From assembly GCA_016195085.1 (NCBI GenBank), contig JACQAG010000094.1, forward strand, positions 1 through 64,000: 64,000 nucleotides of DNA, given 5' to 3'. The notes under the pieces were generated by a model. The model saw only the letters and a program-made list of their open reading frames with translations, was not told where the DNA came from and did not search any database. Shown here one piece after another: positions 35,460-45,700 of the stretch (its first letter is position 1; every line of letters begins with the position of its first letter). Source of the DNA: Pseudomonadota bacterium (GTDB lineage: Bacteria; Pseudomonadota; Alphaproteobacteria; SHVZ01). Both the position numbers and the translations under genes were made by a program.

Positions 35460-36152
35460 CTACTCGGCGGCGACCTTGGAAGCCTCGGCGAACTGCGCGA
35501 CCCAGCGCTTGCGGCGCTTCAGATTGTCCCGGTACATCGTCTCGAATTCCGCCGGCGGGAAGGAGTGGGTGGAGGCGCGCTTGACCAAGGTTTCGCCCCA
35601 GGCCTTGAGCCGCGGGAATTTATCGATGTGGCCGAGCTGCTTCAGCCGCTCGAGGAAGAAGTGGCGCTGCAGGAACGGCGCATAGGCGGCATCAACCAGC
35701 GAGTATTGGGCGCCGTTGAACAAGGGTCCGCTGCCCCGGCTCTCCAGCGCCTTCTCCAGCCGCTCGAACGGCACCGGGATCTTCTCCGCGGCCTTGTCGT
35801 AGTCGGCCTCGCTTTCGGCGTAGGCGATGCCGCTCACCGCCTCGGCGAAGCTGGGCACGTAGTCGGTCCAGGCGCGGTTGACGGCGCGCTCGACCGGATC
35901 GTCAGGATGCAGCCGGGGCTGGGTCGTCTCGTCCAGGTACTCGGCAATGGCGTTCGATTCGAATAGCGAGATCCGGTCGTCGATGCGCAGCACCGGCACC
36001 TTCTTATGGGGCGAGATGGCGAGGAACCAATCCGGCCGGTTGTCGGGGTCGATGTGGCGGAACTCGAAGGCGACTTTCTTCTCCCGGAGCACGATCGCGG
36101 CCCGCTGCACCCAGGGGCAGGTTTTGAAGCTGACAAGCAGATACGTCGCCAT
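35460..36152 (-). CDS. Glutathione S-transferase family protein, second copy
   Basis: 230 residues. The thioredoxin-like N-domain opens with SFKTCPWVQRA, Cys12 at the catalytic position of omega/beta-type or lignin-degrading GSTs. SPHKKVPVLRIDD gives the cis-proline and FESNAIAEYLDE the glutathione contact. The helical C-domain follows. GAGGAGG stands before the ATG. Unlike the GST at 19638, this copy keeps a catalytic cysteine, suggesting glutathione-dependent reduction or disulfide chemistry. Confidence 0.85.
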   Translation of the reverse strand: MATYLLVSFKTCPWVQRAAIVLREKKVAFEFRHIDPDNRPDWFLAISPHKKVPVLRIDDRISLFESNAIAEYLDETTQPRLHPDDPVERAVNRAWTDYVPSFAEAVSGIAYAESEADYDKAAEKIPVPFERLEKALESRGSGPLFNGAQYSLVDAAYAPFLQRHFFLERLKQLGHIDKFPRLKAWGETLVKRASTHSFPPAEFETMYRDNLKRRKRWVAQFAEASKVAAE

Positions 36153-36323
36153 GGCGGCCTCCTCGCGCTAATCTAGGCAGAATTGGCGTGCCGCATTGAG
36201 CGGAGCGGACGGGCGGATTGTCAAGCGCTCGGCCGTCTGCCCCTGCGGCACACCCTTGGGGATGGGGGATCACACCGTGGACATGAGCGTGGCGATCGGG
36301 CTTCGCTCGCGGCCGTTGCAGCC

Positions 36324-37586
36324 ATGACTCCGGCGCGGCTTCTCGACCGGATGGGCGGTGCCTTCGGCCGGGGTTGGCGCGGCATGGAGAAGCGGCTGCC
36401 GGCGATCGGCCTTTGGGTCCTGATCGTCGCCGGCGTCGGCGTCTACGTCTTCGCGGTGATTTTGGCCGGTCTTGCCGTGTTCCGCGACTACCTTCCGGAT
36501 TGGCTGACGGAGGAGATCCGCATCTGGCTCTTCGCCGGCAACAAGAATGTCGAGCTGAGCCTGGGGCTGCTGGCCGAATGGGGCCTCGTCGATCTCTTGA
36601 AGAACTCCGTGTTCGGGGCGCTCATCTTCGCGGTTGCGGTGGTCGGCCTCTTGATCCTGCTCAACTTGGTCATGCTGTGGGCGAAGCGACGCAAGCAAGC
36701 CCGGATCCAAGAGGCGGCCAAGGCCCGGCAGATGCCGAAAATCCGCCTGAAGAACCCCGTCATCGTGATGATCGACGAAGCCGGGCTCACGACGAAGCAT
36801 CGCTACAGCCTGCATATAAGCTTGGTCGTGCGTAAGGCCCGGGACGTGGAGGCGGTGGTGGAGACGGTCGCGACCTTGCGGCCGTTCCTCACCGCGGCGG
36901 CGGAAGCGGTGATCCGCTCGTCCTATGCCCGGGTCGACCCCGAAAGGATGGCGGAGGCCTTGACCCGGGCCGCCATCGAGGCGACGGCCCAGGCGGTGGA
37001 CCACATCGAGCTCATCGATTTGACCCATATCGAGATCGACAAGGCCACCGGTGAGATCGTCTCCGGCAAGGGTGCCGCCGGACGCGCCGCCAAGCAGCAG
37101 TCGGTAAAGCCGGAGGCCGCCGCCGCCGCCAAAGAGCCGCAGGACCGCCGCGATACGCTGACCCAGCAGCTCGACCGCTTGGCCGCCGCCAAGGCGGCCA
37201 AGGCCGCGGCCGCCGACAAGGCAGCGGGGTTCCGGACCACCTTGCTGCCGCCGAGCGAGATCGGCGGCGCTGCCGTCCCCAGCGCCGCCGTCGCCGGCCC
37301 GAAGGAACCGTCGCGCAAACCGGCACCGGCGAGAAAGACGGAGTTGGAGCCGGGGGCGGCACTCGCCCGTCTTCTGCCGACCGACCCAGAAGCGTCGACG
37401 CCCGCCGCCGGCCCTGACGCCGCTCCCGCCGCCTCGCCGGCGACTGACTCGCCCGCGGCCGGAGCGACGCCGGAGCCGGCCCCGGCCGACCCGCCCGCCG
37501 AGGAGCAAACCCCCGAGGCCGCCGCCGGCATCGACATCCGCAAGGTCAAGGCGATGATGTCGGGCCTGCGCTCCGATAGGACCTGA
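36324..37586 (+). CDS. FliL-like two-segment membrane protein, copy B, with Ala/Pro tail
   Basis: 420 residues. Hydrophobic segments at about 28-52 and 95-119 flank LPDWLTEEIRIWLFAGNKNVELSLGLLAEWGL, matching copy A (16046-16846). The soluble domain contains HRYSLHISLVVRKARDVEAVVETVATLRPFLTAAAEAVIRSSYARVDPERM, a FliL-like pattern. Copy B has an added 150-residue Ala/Pro/Lys-rich tail ending IRKVKAMMSGLRSDRT, lacking in A. Start at 36324; ATGs at 36351 and 36384 are alternatives. Inner membrane; function unproven. Confidence 0.72.
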   Translation: MTPARLLDRMGGAFGRGWRGMEKRLPAIGLWVLIVAGVGVYVFAVILAGLAVFRDYLPDWLTEEIRIWLFAGNKNVELSLGLLAEWGLVDLLKNSVFGALIFAVAVVGLLILLNLVMLWAKRRKQARIQEAAKARQMPKIRLKNPVIVMIDEAGLTTKHRYSLHISLVVRKARDVEAVVETVATLRPFLTAAAEAVIRSSYARVDPERMAEALTRAAIEATAQAVDHIELIDLTHIEIDKATGEIVSGKGAAGRAAKQQSVKPEAAAAAKEPQDRRDTLTQQLDRLAAAKAAKAAAADKAAGFRTTLLPPSEIGGAAVPSAAVAGPKEPSRKPAPARKTELEPGAALARLLPTDPEASTPAAGPDAAPAASPATDSPAAGATPEPAPADPPAEEQTPEAAAGIDIRKVKAMMSGLRSDRT

Positions 37587-37625
37587 TCGGACACCAGACC
37601 GCCCGCGGCGGATCGAGCGAACGTC

Positions 37626-38909
37626 CTAAGCCAGCGCCGCCGGGCGTTGGCTGGAGCGGGCCCCAAGCGCCAGGACCGCGGCCAGGAGGCAAGCCGCACC
37701 CGCAAGATAGAAGGCGGGGAGATAGGTCTCGAGCAGTGTGCGCGACAGCCCGGCACCGAAGGCGGCGGTCGCCGCTCCCAGCTGGTGGGCGGTGAACACC
37801 CAGCCAAAGACGATGCCGGCCCGCTCGCGGCCGAAGACAGTGGCGGCGATCTTGACGGTCGGCGGCACGGTCGCGATCCAGTCGAGCCCATAGAAGACCG
37901 CGAACAGCGACAGGCCGTAGAGGCTGAACGAAGACGACGGCAGGTAGAGGAGCGACAAGCCGCGGAGCCCGTAATACCAGAACAGCAGTTTGCGGGGGTC
38001 GACCCGGTCGGAGAGCCAGCCCGAGCCGATGGTGCCGATGATGTCGAAGATCCCCATCGCCGCCAGCACCGTGGCGCCGGCCACCGGCGCCAAGCCGAAA
38101 TCGGCGCAGAGCGGGATGAAATGCGTTTGGATGAGGCCGTTGGTCGAGAGCCCGCAGATGAAGAAGGTGGCGAACAGAATCCAGAAGACGGGACTGGCCG
38201 AGGCTTCCGCCAGCACCTGGAAGGCCCGCCGGATGGCGGCCTGGGGCGGGGCTGAGGGCGGCGGCGGCGCCGGGCCCGTGTCCCCGAAGGCCGCCAGGCC
38301 GACATCCGAGGGTCGGTCGCGGAGGAAGAGGACGACCAAGAGGGCCGCCAGCATGAGCGCGCCCAAGGGCGGCACCAGCGCGGCGCGCCAGCCGACCGAG
38401 GCGGCGAGCGAGGCGGCGAGCGGCAGGAAGACCAGCTGGCCGGTCGCCGAGCTCGCGGTCAGGAGGCCGATGACCAGCCCGCGGCGCTGGCTGAACCAGC
38501 GGTTCGACACGATGGCCGAGAGCACCAGTGCGATCATGCCGGTGCCGATGCCGACAATGAGGCCCCAGGCAAGAACGAGATGCCAGACCCGCGTCATCAC
38601 CAAGGCGCCGGCGAGGCCGACGACGATCAGCACGACCGCCGCCACCACCACCCGGCGCACGCCATAGCGCTCGATGAGTGCGGCTGCGAACGGCGCCATC
38701 AGCCCGAACAGCAAGAGCCGCAAGGCGAGCGCGCTGGAGATTTCCGCCGTGTCCCAGCCGAATTCCTGGGTGAGCGGCAGGATGAGCGCGCCGGGGATGC
38801 CGACCGCCCCCGCCGTCGTCAGCGTGGTCAAGAAGGTGACGGCGACGACGACCCAGGCATAGTGGACGTCGTGGCCGGCGAGCAGGGCAGCGAAGCGCCG
38901 GGCAAGCAT
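37626..38909 (-). CDS. Major facilitator superfamily transporter
   Basis: 427 residues with about twelve membrane segments. The loop 2-3 motif appears as GLMAPFAAALIERYGVRRVV, with a related copy in the second half (GSGWLSDRVDPRKLLFWYYG). It resembles the monocarboxylate/oxalate-formate antiporter-like group. It is divergent from a TetR gene with two operator-like palindromes between, so it is probably a regulated efflux or uptake carrier. Confidence 0.87.
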   Translation of the reverse strand: MLARRFAALLAGHDVHYAWVVVAVTFLTTLTTAGAVGIPGALILPLTQEFGWDTAEISSALALRLLLFGLMAPFAAALIERYGVRRVVVAAVVLIVVGLAGALVMTRVWHLVLAWGLIVGIGTGMIALVLSAIVSNRWFSQRRGLVIGLLTASSATGQLVFLPLAASLAASVGWRAALVPPLGALMLAALLVVLFLRDRPSDVGLAAFGDTGPAPPPPSAPPQAAIRRAFQVLAEASASPVFWILFATFFICGLSTNGLIQTHFIPLCADFGLAPVAGATVLAAMGIFDIIGTIGSGWLSDRVDPRKLLFWYYGLRGLSLLYLPSSSFSLYGLSLFAVFYGLDWIATVPPTVKIAATVFGRERAGIVFGWVFTAHQLGAATAAFGAGLSRTLLETYLPAFYLAGAACLLAAVLALGARSSQRPAALA

Positions 38910-39012
38910 GACGATGCCTTTCTAGTGGCGATCGGGGACGATCGGGAAAGTGCTGTCCGGCGGCCGTTCCTGCCGCAATCCGATTGCCGGAGGGAGCCGC
39001 TTCCTGTATTTA

Positions 39013-39058
39013 ATGATGACGTGCATCATCGTTGCAATGATGACCATCGTCATCATTG
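39013..39058. promoter_or_regulatory. Paired palindromes between MFS and TetR genes
   Basis: The two elements are ATGATG-ACGTG-CATCAT (about 39013-39029) and CAATGATGA-CCATCG-TCATCATTG (about 39035-39058, perfect 9-bp arms). They share the ATGATGA/TCATCAT half-site, as expected for two binding sites of one TetR dimer. They sit just upstream of the TetR start and within 150 bases of the MFS start. Confidence 0.7.
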
Positions 39059-39094
39059 CTGTCAAGAGCGGGTTTTGCCAAGGAGGGCGGCGAC

Positions 39095-39718
39095 TTGCGC
39101 ATCACCAGAGAAGAGGCGGCCGGCAACCGGGTGCGGATCGTCGAGGCGGCGGCGCAGCTCTTCAACGAGAAGGGTTTCGACGGGGTCGGCGTCGCCGATC
39201 TCATGAATGAAGCGGGCTTGACCCATGGCGGCTTCTACAACCACTTCGCCTCCAAGGAGGAGCTGGAAGCGGCCGCCTGCGACCTCGTCTTCGATAAGGC
39301 GGTCGCCGCACTCCTCCGCAATGTCGCCGACAAACCCGACCCGGAACGCCGGGCGGCGTTCGCCGACTATGTCCGGCGCTACCTATCGGAGAAAAACCGC
39401 GATGCCGCCGTGGTCTGCCCGATGGTGGCGCTCAGCAACGATGCCGTGCGCCAGGGACCGGCCATCCGCCAGCGCTTCGCCGAAGGTGTCAGGCGCTACT
39501 TGGATGCGCTCGGCCGAGCGATCCGGCCGCCGGGACGGATGGCCGCGCGCGAGAAGCAGCAGGTGCGCGCCCAATCGATCGCCGCGCTCGCCATGCTGGT
39601 CGGCGGCCTCCTCCTGGCCCGCGGTGTCAAGGAAGCCGACCTGACACTCTCGGACGAGATCCTGGAGACGCTGCGGTCCAAGCTCAAGGACGGACCCTCG
39701 GCACCGCCGGGCGGCTGA
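39095..39718 (+). CDS. TetR-family regulator
   Basis: About 207 residues. The HTH reads RVRIVEAAAQLFNEKGFDGVGVADLMNEAGLTHGGFYNHFASKEEL. The C-terminal domain (CPMVALSNDAVRQGP...) is typical of the subgroup controlling efflux or redox genes. A TTG at 39095 is chosen because AGGAGGG stands 7 bases before it. It probably represses itself and the divergent MFS gene. A decayed copy of its last 80 codons lies at 42310-42531. Confidence 0.83.
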   Translation: MRITREEAAGNRVRIVEAAAQLFNEKGFDGVGVADLMNEAGLTHGGFYNHFASKEELEAAACDLVFDKAVAALLRNVADKPDPERRAAFADYVRRYLSEKNRDAAVVCPMVALSNDAVRQGPAIRQRFAEGVRRYLDALGRAIRPPGRMAAREKQQVRAQSIAALAMLVGGLLLARGVKEADLTLSDEILETLRSKLKDGPSAPPGG

Positions 39719-39739
39719 GGCGCCGAACCGCCGTCGGCC

Positions 39740-41014
39740 CTAGCCGCCAAGAAAGCTTCGTATCTCGTGCAGAAAGCACGAAAAGGCCGGCTCGCTTTCG
39801 AGGATCAAGTGGTTGCGGCTCTGCAAGGTGACGAAGCGGGCGCCGGGGATGCCGGCGGCGAGCCGGCGGCCCTGCTCGAAGGGGACGCAGGCGTCGTCGC
39901 GCGCATGCATCACCAGGGTCGGACTCGTCACCTTCGACAAGAGGCCCGTAACGTCGATATCGCCGCACGCCTGTTGGTTCCTGACGGCATCCGCAGGCGA
40001 GGTCGATATCCGTTGCAGCTCGTTGAACCAGTCGGCTTGCTCCTTGGTGCCGCCGGGAATGAACTCGGAGGTGAAGAGCTGGCGGAAGGTGGCGTGCTCC
40101 TGGCCCCAGCCGACGCGGATCAAGGTCAGCATGGCGGCGTATTGCTCGCTCTCGAGCGCGGTTCGCGATCGCTTGTTCCAGCCTTCCGCATAGCCGCCGT
40201 AAAGGATGAGGTGTCTCACCCGGTCGGGATGCCGGACGGCGTAGGCAACCGACACGGCGCAGCCTTGCGATATGCCGAAGAGAGAGAATTCCTCCAGGCC
40301 CGCCGCGTCGACGACCGCCTCCAGATCGGTGACGAACGCCTCGAGACTCACCTCGATCTCGCGATCGGAAAGCCCATTGCCTCGCGCATCGTAGCGCACC
40401 AGGGTGTGGTCCCGGGAGAGCTCGCGATAGAGATGCCGCCAGATCGGGCTCTGCAGGTCATATTCGAGATGGGTCAGCCAGTTGCCGGTCTTGACCAAGG
40501 GCGGACCCGCTCCGATCTGCGAATAGGCAAGCCTCACGCCGTCCGTGGTTCGGCAGAAGCGAATCTCCTGCGCGCCGCTGGGCAATTCGGGGTCTCGACC
40601 GGCAGGCGACCCCATCGCAGTCGGCGCCGGTGGCGGCGCCTCGTTCGGCACGGCCGGCATCGGCTCCGACGCAGCTAGCTCCGCTGCGAAGCGGAAGCCG
40701 CGTCCATGCACGGTGCGGATGAGGCGTTGGTGCTCCCCATCGTCGCCGATCGCTCGCCGCGCCGACTTGATGCGGCTCGATAGCGCGGCATCGGATACGA
40801 TCCGACCACGCCAGACCTGCTCGATGAGCTCGTCCTTGGTGATCAGGCGACCGGGATGCTGCGCCAGATAGGCCAGCAGATCGAAGACCTGCGGCTCGAT
40901 CGGCTGCGATTGGCCGTTGCGCCGCAGCTCGTAGGCTTCGAGGTCCAGCTCGCAGGTCCCGAAACAGATGCGGGGCGCCGACGACCCGGGCCCCTTCGGC
41001 GTCGAGCTGGCCAT
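39740..41014 (-). CDS. Winged-helix regulator fused to alpha/beta hydrolase
   Basis: 424 residues. Residues 15-110 form an OmpR/CadC-type winged helix (LEAYELRRNGQSQPIEPQVFDLLAYL...VWRGRIVSDAALSSRIKSARRAIGD). A Pro-rich linker (115-145) leads to an alpha/beta hydrolase with nucleophile Ser249 in GISQG, Asp in HARDDACVP and His in SRNHLI. No membrane segment joins them, unlike CadC. It may be a regulator whose sensory part binds or hydrolyses an ester or lactone. The ATG at 41014 is chosen over an upstream one. Confidence 0.8.
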   Translation of the reverse strand: MASSTPKGPGSSAPRICFGTCELDLEAYELRRNGQSQPIEPQVFDLLAYLAQHPGRLITKDELIEQVWRGRIVSDAALSSRIKSARRAIGDDGEHQRLIRTVHGRGFRFAAELAASEPMPAVPNEAPPPAPTAMGSPAGRDPELPSGAQEIRFCRTTDGVRLAYSQIGAGPPLVKTGNWLTHLEYDLQSPIWRHLYRELSRDHTLVRYDARGNGLSDREIEVSLEAFVTDLEAVVDAAGLEEFSLFGISQGCAVSVAYAVRHPDRVRHLILYGGYAEGWNKRSRTALESEQYAAMLTLIRVGWGQEHATFRQLFTSEFIPGGTKEQADWFNELQRISTSPADAVRNQQACGDIDVTGLLSKVTSPTLVMHARDDACVPFEQGRRLAAGIPGARFVTLQSRNHLILESEPAFSCFLHEIRSFLGG

Positions 41015-41172
41015 CGGTGCAATCTTCCACAAGCGCTACCGAATGACAATCGGAGGCAAAATAACTCGCTATCTCCATGATTTCTCCAGGAGCTCTGCAA
41101 GCAAGCCGGCGCGCTTGCGGCCTAGCCTCATCGCTGCCGCCCCACGGGCGGACCAACGAAGGAGGCCCAAGC

Positions 41173-42084
41173 ATGCAGCACGGTTACAGCTACGCGGCGA
41201 CGCTCGCTGCGTCCCAGCGCATCAATTGGCGCATCGAGGACATCATCGGCGGCGACAAGCGGCTCAGCTTCGGCAATCCGTTCCTGCCGGAGTCGCTGGC
41301 GCGCATCGCGCCCATCGCCTTCCTCGGCGAAGACGAGAAGGTGGTCCTGAACCAGATCCGGGGCAATGGCTATCTCTACATCTTCGGGCTGGTCGAGGAG
41401 TTCATCCTGCCGTTCGTCCTCGACCATACGCGCCCGCGGCTCGCGGGCGACGACATGCGCACCCGCGCCTTTCTGCAGTTCGCCGGCGAGGAGGCAAAGC
41501 ATATCGATCTGTTCAAGCGGTTCCGGTCCGAGTTCGAGGCCGGCTTCGGCACCATGTGCAAGGTGATCGGGCCGCCCGACGCGATCGCCAAGGCGGTGCT
41601 CGCCCACCACCCGCTATCGGTCGCATTGCTGACCCTGCACATCGAATGGATGACCCAGCGGCACTATGTCGACAGCGTGAAGGACGACACGGCGCTGGAC
41701 GCGCAATTCAAGAGCCTGCTCAAGCACCATTGGATGGAGGAGGCGCAGCACACCAAGCTCGACACTCTGATGGTGGAGGAGCTGGCCGGCCATTGCTCGA
41801 AGGAGGAGATCGCGAAGGCGGTCGACGGCTATCTCGAGATCGGCGGCATGATCGATGGCGGCCTCAAGCAGCAGGTCGCTTTCGATCTCGAAGCCTTCAC
41901 CGAGGCAACCGGCCGGCTGTTGAGCGAGGCGGAGCGCGAGGAGCTAACCCAGCAGCAACACCAGGCGCAGCGCTGGACGTTCATCGGGTCGGGCATGAGC
42001 CATCCGAACTATCTCGGAACCGTCCGCGCGCTCAGCCCGGAAAGCGGCGCCAAACTGCAGCAGATCGCGCCGGGCTTCTGCTGA
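41173..42084 (+). CDS. Ferritin-like di-iron protein
   Basis: 303 residues, mostly helical. Two E-x-x-H motifs (Glu107/His110 in GEEAKH and Glu190/His193 in MEEAQH), with Glu75 or Glu76 and Glu158 on the other two helices, give the carboxylate-bridged di-iron set of ferritin-like oxygenases such as the AurF-type N-oxygenases. Substrate unknown; no signal peptide. GGAGG precedes the ATG at 41173 with 7 bases between. It is divergent from the wHTH-hydrolase gene. Confidence 0.7.
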   Translation: MQHGYSYAATLAASQRINWRIEDIIGGDKRLSFGNPFLPESLARIAPIAFLGEDEKVVLNQIRGNGYLYIFGLVEEFILPFVLDHTRPRLAGDDMRTRAFLQFAGEEAKHIDLFKRFRSEFEAGFGTMCKVIGPPDAIAKAVLAHHPLSVALLTLHIEWMTQRHYVDSVKDDTALDAQFKSLLKHHWMEEAQHTKLDTLMVEELAGHCSKEEIAKAVDGYLEIGGMIDGGLKQQVAFDLEAFTEATGRLLSEAEREELTQQQHQAQRWTFIGSGMSHPNYLGTVRALSPESGAKLQQIAPGFC

Positions 42085-42309
42085 GGCGGAAAGCCGGCGG
42101 ACGGGACGGTCTTCAACCCGAACGATGCGGATCGGCGCGGCGCTCGACCCCAACCCGGTCAAAGCGCCGCGCCGGTTCACATCGAAAGTCTGCCGGCGAC
42201 GGCCCCGGGCCCGATCGGTGACGTAGGACGCCGTATCGGACCCCCGATCGTATTTCAGCGTCATCGGGTTGATCGTGCCGAGATCGAGGCCGCGGTGCGT
42301 CGATTTGCT

Positions 42310-42531
42310 GTCGTCATCCGCCGGCGCTTCGCCGAAGGGGTGCGGCGCTACTTCGATGCCCTCGGCCAGGCGATCCGGCCATCGGGGCGCCAGCTATCGG
42401 GACGGACGGCGTCGCGCGCGAAGAAACGGGCGCGCGGCGTCAAGGAAGCCGACCTGGCGCTCTCCGAGGAGATCCTGGAGACGCTGCGGTCCAAGCTCAA
42501 GGACGGGCCCTCGGCACGACCGGGCGGCTGA
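42310..42531 (+). pseudogene. Decayed copy of the TetR C-terminus
   Basis: The reading RRFAEGVRRYFDALGQAIRP...ARGVKEADLALSEEILETLRSKLKDGPSARPGG closely repeats the end of the TetR protein at 39095-39718, and the DNA match continues past the stop codon. About 25 codons in the middle are missing and there is no DNA-binding domain, so it cannot be a working regulator. It is a scar of a duplication. An ATG-like start could give a 78-residue peptide, but I regard it as a pseudogene. Confidence 0.8.
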
Positions 42532-42723
42532 AGCGCCCAGAATCCCAGCCCGCCGGCCACGCGACGGCTGGATCAAAGTCCGACCATGAACTAACATTCC
42601 GCCCGGACCTCCCGATGGAGGCCGATCGAGCTCCCTCCCTGCAGGCGATGACAGCCCGTGGGCTGCGCCTGACGCCCCGAATGCCGTTCTCCAACCGCAA
42701 TCCCAAACATCGGCAGGAAACAG

Positions 42724-45700
42724 ATGTCGACGCAAATCCATTTGACTGATTCCGGACGCCTCGAGGCCCTGAAATGGCGCTGCATCGGGCCCCCCCGAGG
42801 CGGCCGCGTGGTGGCGGTCGCCGGCGATCCAAGCGATGCCATGGTGTTCTATTTCGGCGCCTGTGCCGGCGGCGTGTGGAAGACCGTCGATGGCGGCGTC
42901 TATTGGCGGTGCGTCTCCGACGGGTATTTCACCAGCGCCACGATCGGTGCCATCGCGGTTGCCCGATCGGATGCGAACGTCATCTACGCCGGCACCGGCG
43001 AGACCACGATCCGTCTCGATGTTTCCTACGGCGATGGTGTGTACAAGTCGGCCGATGCGGGGCGAACCTGGTCCCATGTCGGCCTCAAGGAAACCCGGCA
43101 CATCGGCAAGATCTGCGTCCACCCCAATGATCCGGATCTAGTCTATGTGGCGGCCTTGGGCGACGCCTTCGGGGCCAATGAGGAGCGTGGCGTGTTTCGC
43201 TCCAAGGACGGCGGCAAGACCTGGGAAAAGGTGCTGTATCGAAGCCCCGATGCCGGCGCCGTCGACATTGCCATGGATCCGAACAATCCCAGGATTCTGT
43301 TCGCCGCCTTTTGGCAGGCTCGGCGCAGCTTCTGGAACCTGAACAGCGGCGGCCCCGGAAGCGGCCTGTTCCGGTCGTTCGACGGCGGCGATAGCTGGGA
43401 AGAGATCTCCGGACGCTACGGCTTGCCCACGGGCCTTCTCGGCAAGCTCGGCGTTGCCGTTTCGCCGGCGCAGTCGGGCCGCGTCTATGCGCTGATCGAG
43501 GCGGAAGGCGAGAAGACCGGTTTGTACCGAACCAACGACTACGGCGACAATTGGGTCCAAATCTCGCCCAATCGCGATCTCATGCACCGGCCCTGGTACT
43601 ACACCCATGTGTTCGCGGATCCCGGGCAAGCCGATACGGTCTATGTGACCAATTATCAGATGTGGAAGTCGACCGACGGCGGGGCGAGCTTCTTCGAGGT
43701 GACGACGCCGCACGGCGACAATCACGATCTCTGGATCGATCCTGCCGATCCGAAGCGGATGATCGAGGGCAATGACGGCGGCGCCTGCGTGTCCTTCAAC
43801 GGCGGCCGCAGCTGGTCGTCGATCTACAACCAGAAGACCGCTCAATTCTATCGGATGGACATCGACAATCAGCATCCCTACCGGGTCTATGCAACCCAGC
43901 AGGACAACACCTCGATCTCGGTGCCGAGCGCGTCCGAGTGGAGCGTCATCACGCTCGGCGACTGCACCTATCCCGGCACCGGCGAGAGCGGCTTCATCGC
44001 GGTTCACCCCGACGACCCCAACATCGTCTATTGCGGGGCGGTCGGCTCCAGTCCCGGCGGCGCCGGCGCGCTGCAGCGCTACGATCATCGAACCCGGCAG
44101 ATGCAGCTCGTCAACGTCTGGCCGGAGGAATCGACCGGGATCGCGCCGAAGAACATGAAATACCGGTTCGCTTGGACGTTTCCGCTGGTCTTCTCTCCCC
44201 ATGACACGAAGACGCTCTACGCCGGCGGCAACTGCGTCTTCAGAACCCGCAATGAGGGCATGAGCTGGACCCGCATCTCTCCCGATCTCAGCCTGAACGA
44301 TTTGAGCCGGCAGGATTATTCCGGCGGACCACTCACCCACGACACGGCCGGCGCCGAGGTGCATGCGACCTGTGCCTCGGTCGTGGAGTCCCGGCATCGC
44401 CAGGGCGAGATCTGGGCCTCCACCGATGACGGTCTTGTGCACGTGACAAGGGATGCCGGCGCCCAGTGGAAGAACGTGACGCCGAAGACCATGCCGGAGC
44501 TGGCTTATGTCGGCTGCGTCGAGATTTCGCCGCACGATGCGGACACCGTTTACGTTTCCGCCACGCGCTTCAAGCTCGCCGACTACGAGCCCTACCTCTT
44601 CCGAACCAAGGACGGCGGCAAGAGCTGGCAGTCGATCGACGGCGACTTTCCCAAGGGAGAGATCACCCGCGTGGTGCGCGCCGACCCGGTTCGGCCGGGG
44701 CTTCTCTATGTCGGCACGGAAACCGGAATCTTTTTCAGCCTCGACGATGGCGTCAATTGGTCGCGGATGGGCGGAGGGCTTCCGGTCGCCCCGGTTTACG
44801 ATCTGAAGCTGAAGGGAAGCGATCTCGTGGCCGCGACCCATGGCCGATCGTTCTGGATCCTGGACGATGTGACGCCATTGCGCGAAATGGCCGCAGATCG
44901 GCAGGCGATGCGGCTCCTGACCCCGCGCCCCACCATTCGCACGAAGCTCGCCTGGAGTGCCGGTCTGTACTTCACCAAGACCGGCATCAGCTACAGTCCC
45001 GCCTTCGGCATCGGCGCCAGCACCGAATCGTTCGAGAAGGCGGACGGCAGCCGCCTTCGCACCTATCTCGACGTCGGCGAGAACCCGCCCAACGGCGCCA
45101 TCGTCTATTACTGGCTTCCCAAGGACGCGGACGGGCCGGTCAGCCTCTCCTTCCGGGATGCAGCAGGCCAGACCGTCATTCGCTTCGCGAGCGACAACAA
45201 GGACGCCCCGCACCACAAGCGGCCGGGCACCAAGGCGGGCCTCAACCGCTTCGTCTGGGACCTGAAGCATCAGGGCCCGAATAAGCTGGACCCGTCGCTC
45301 CTGGTCAGGAAGTACAAGCCGTTCGCGAGCGAAGGCGAGGATCCCAGCGGACCCGTGGTCGTGCCCGGCTCCTATGGCGTGGTGCTGGAGGCCGGCGGCG
45401 AATCCCATGCGGCGAGCTTCGCCGTGGTGAAGGATCCGCGCGTCGAGACTACGGAGAAGGCCTTCGCCGAGCAGTTCGCCCTGCTGCAGACGCTCTACGG
45501 AAAGCTCTCGGCGGTGAACGACGCGGTCAACCGGATCCGTCTCCTTAAGCGGCAAGCGGGCGAGCTGCAGAAGCGGCTCGGCGATAAAGACAAGCCCCTT
45601 GGCGATCAGGCGGTAGCGCTGGTTGGACGGCTCGAAGCGATCGAAGGGGTCTTGGTGGACATCAAGCGGGAAACGCCAAGAGACGTGCTTCGGAACCCGG

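Noticed and set aside
41944-42264. 106-codon reverse frame at the end of the di-iron gene
   Set aside because: Overlaps the di-iron gene tail on the other strand for half its length, with no ribosome site or recognisable family.
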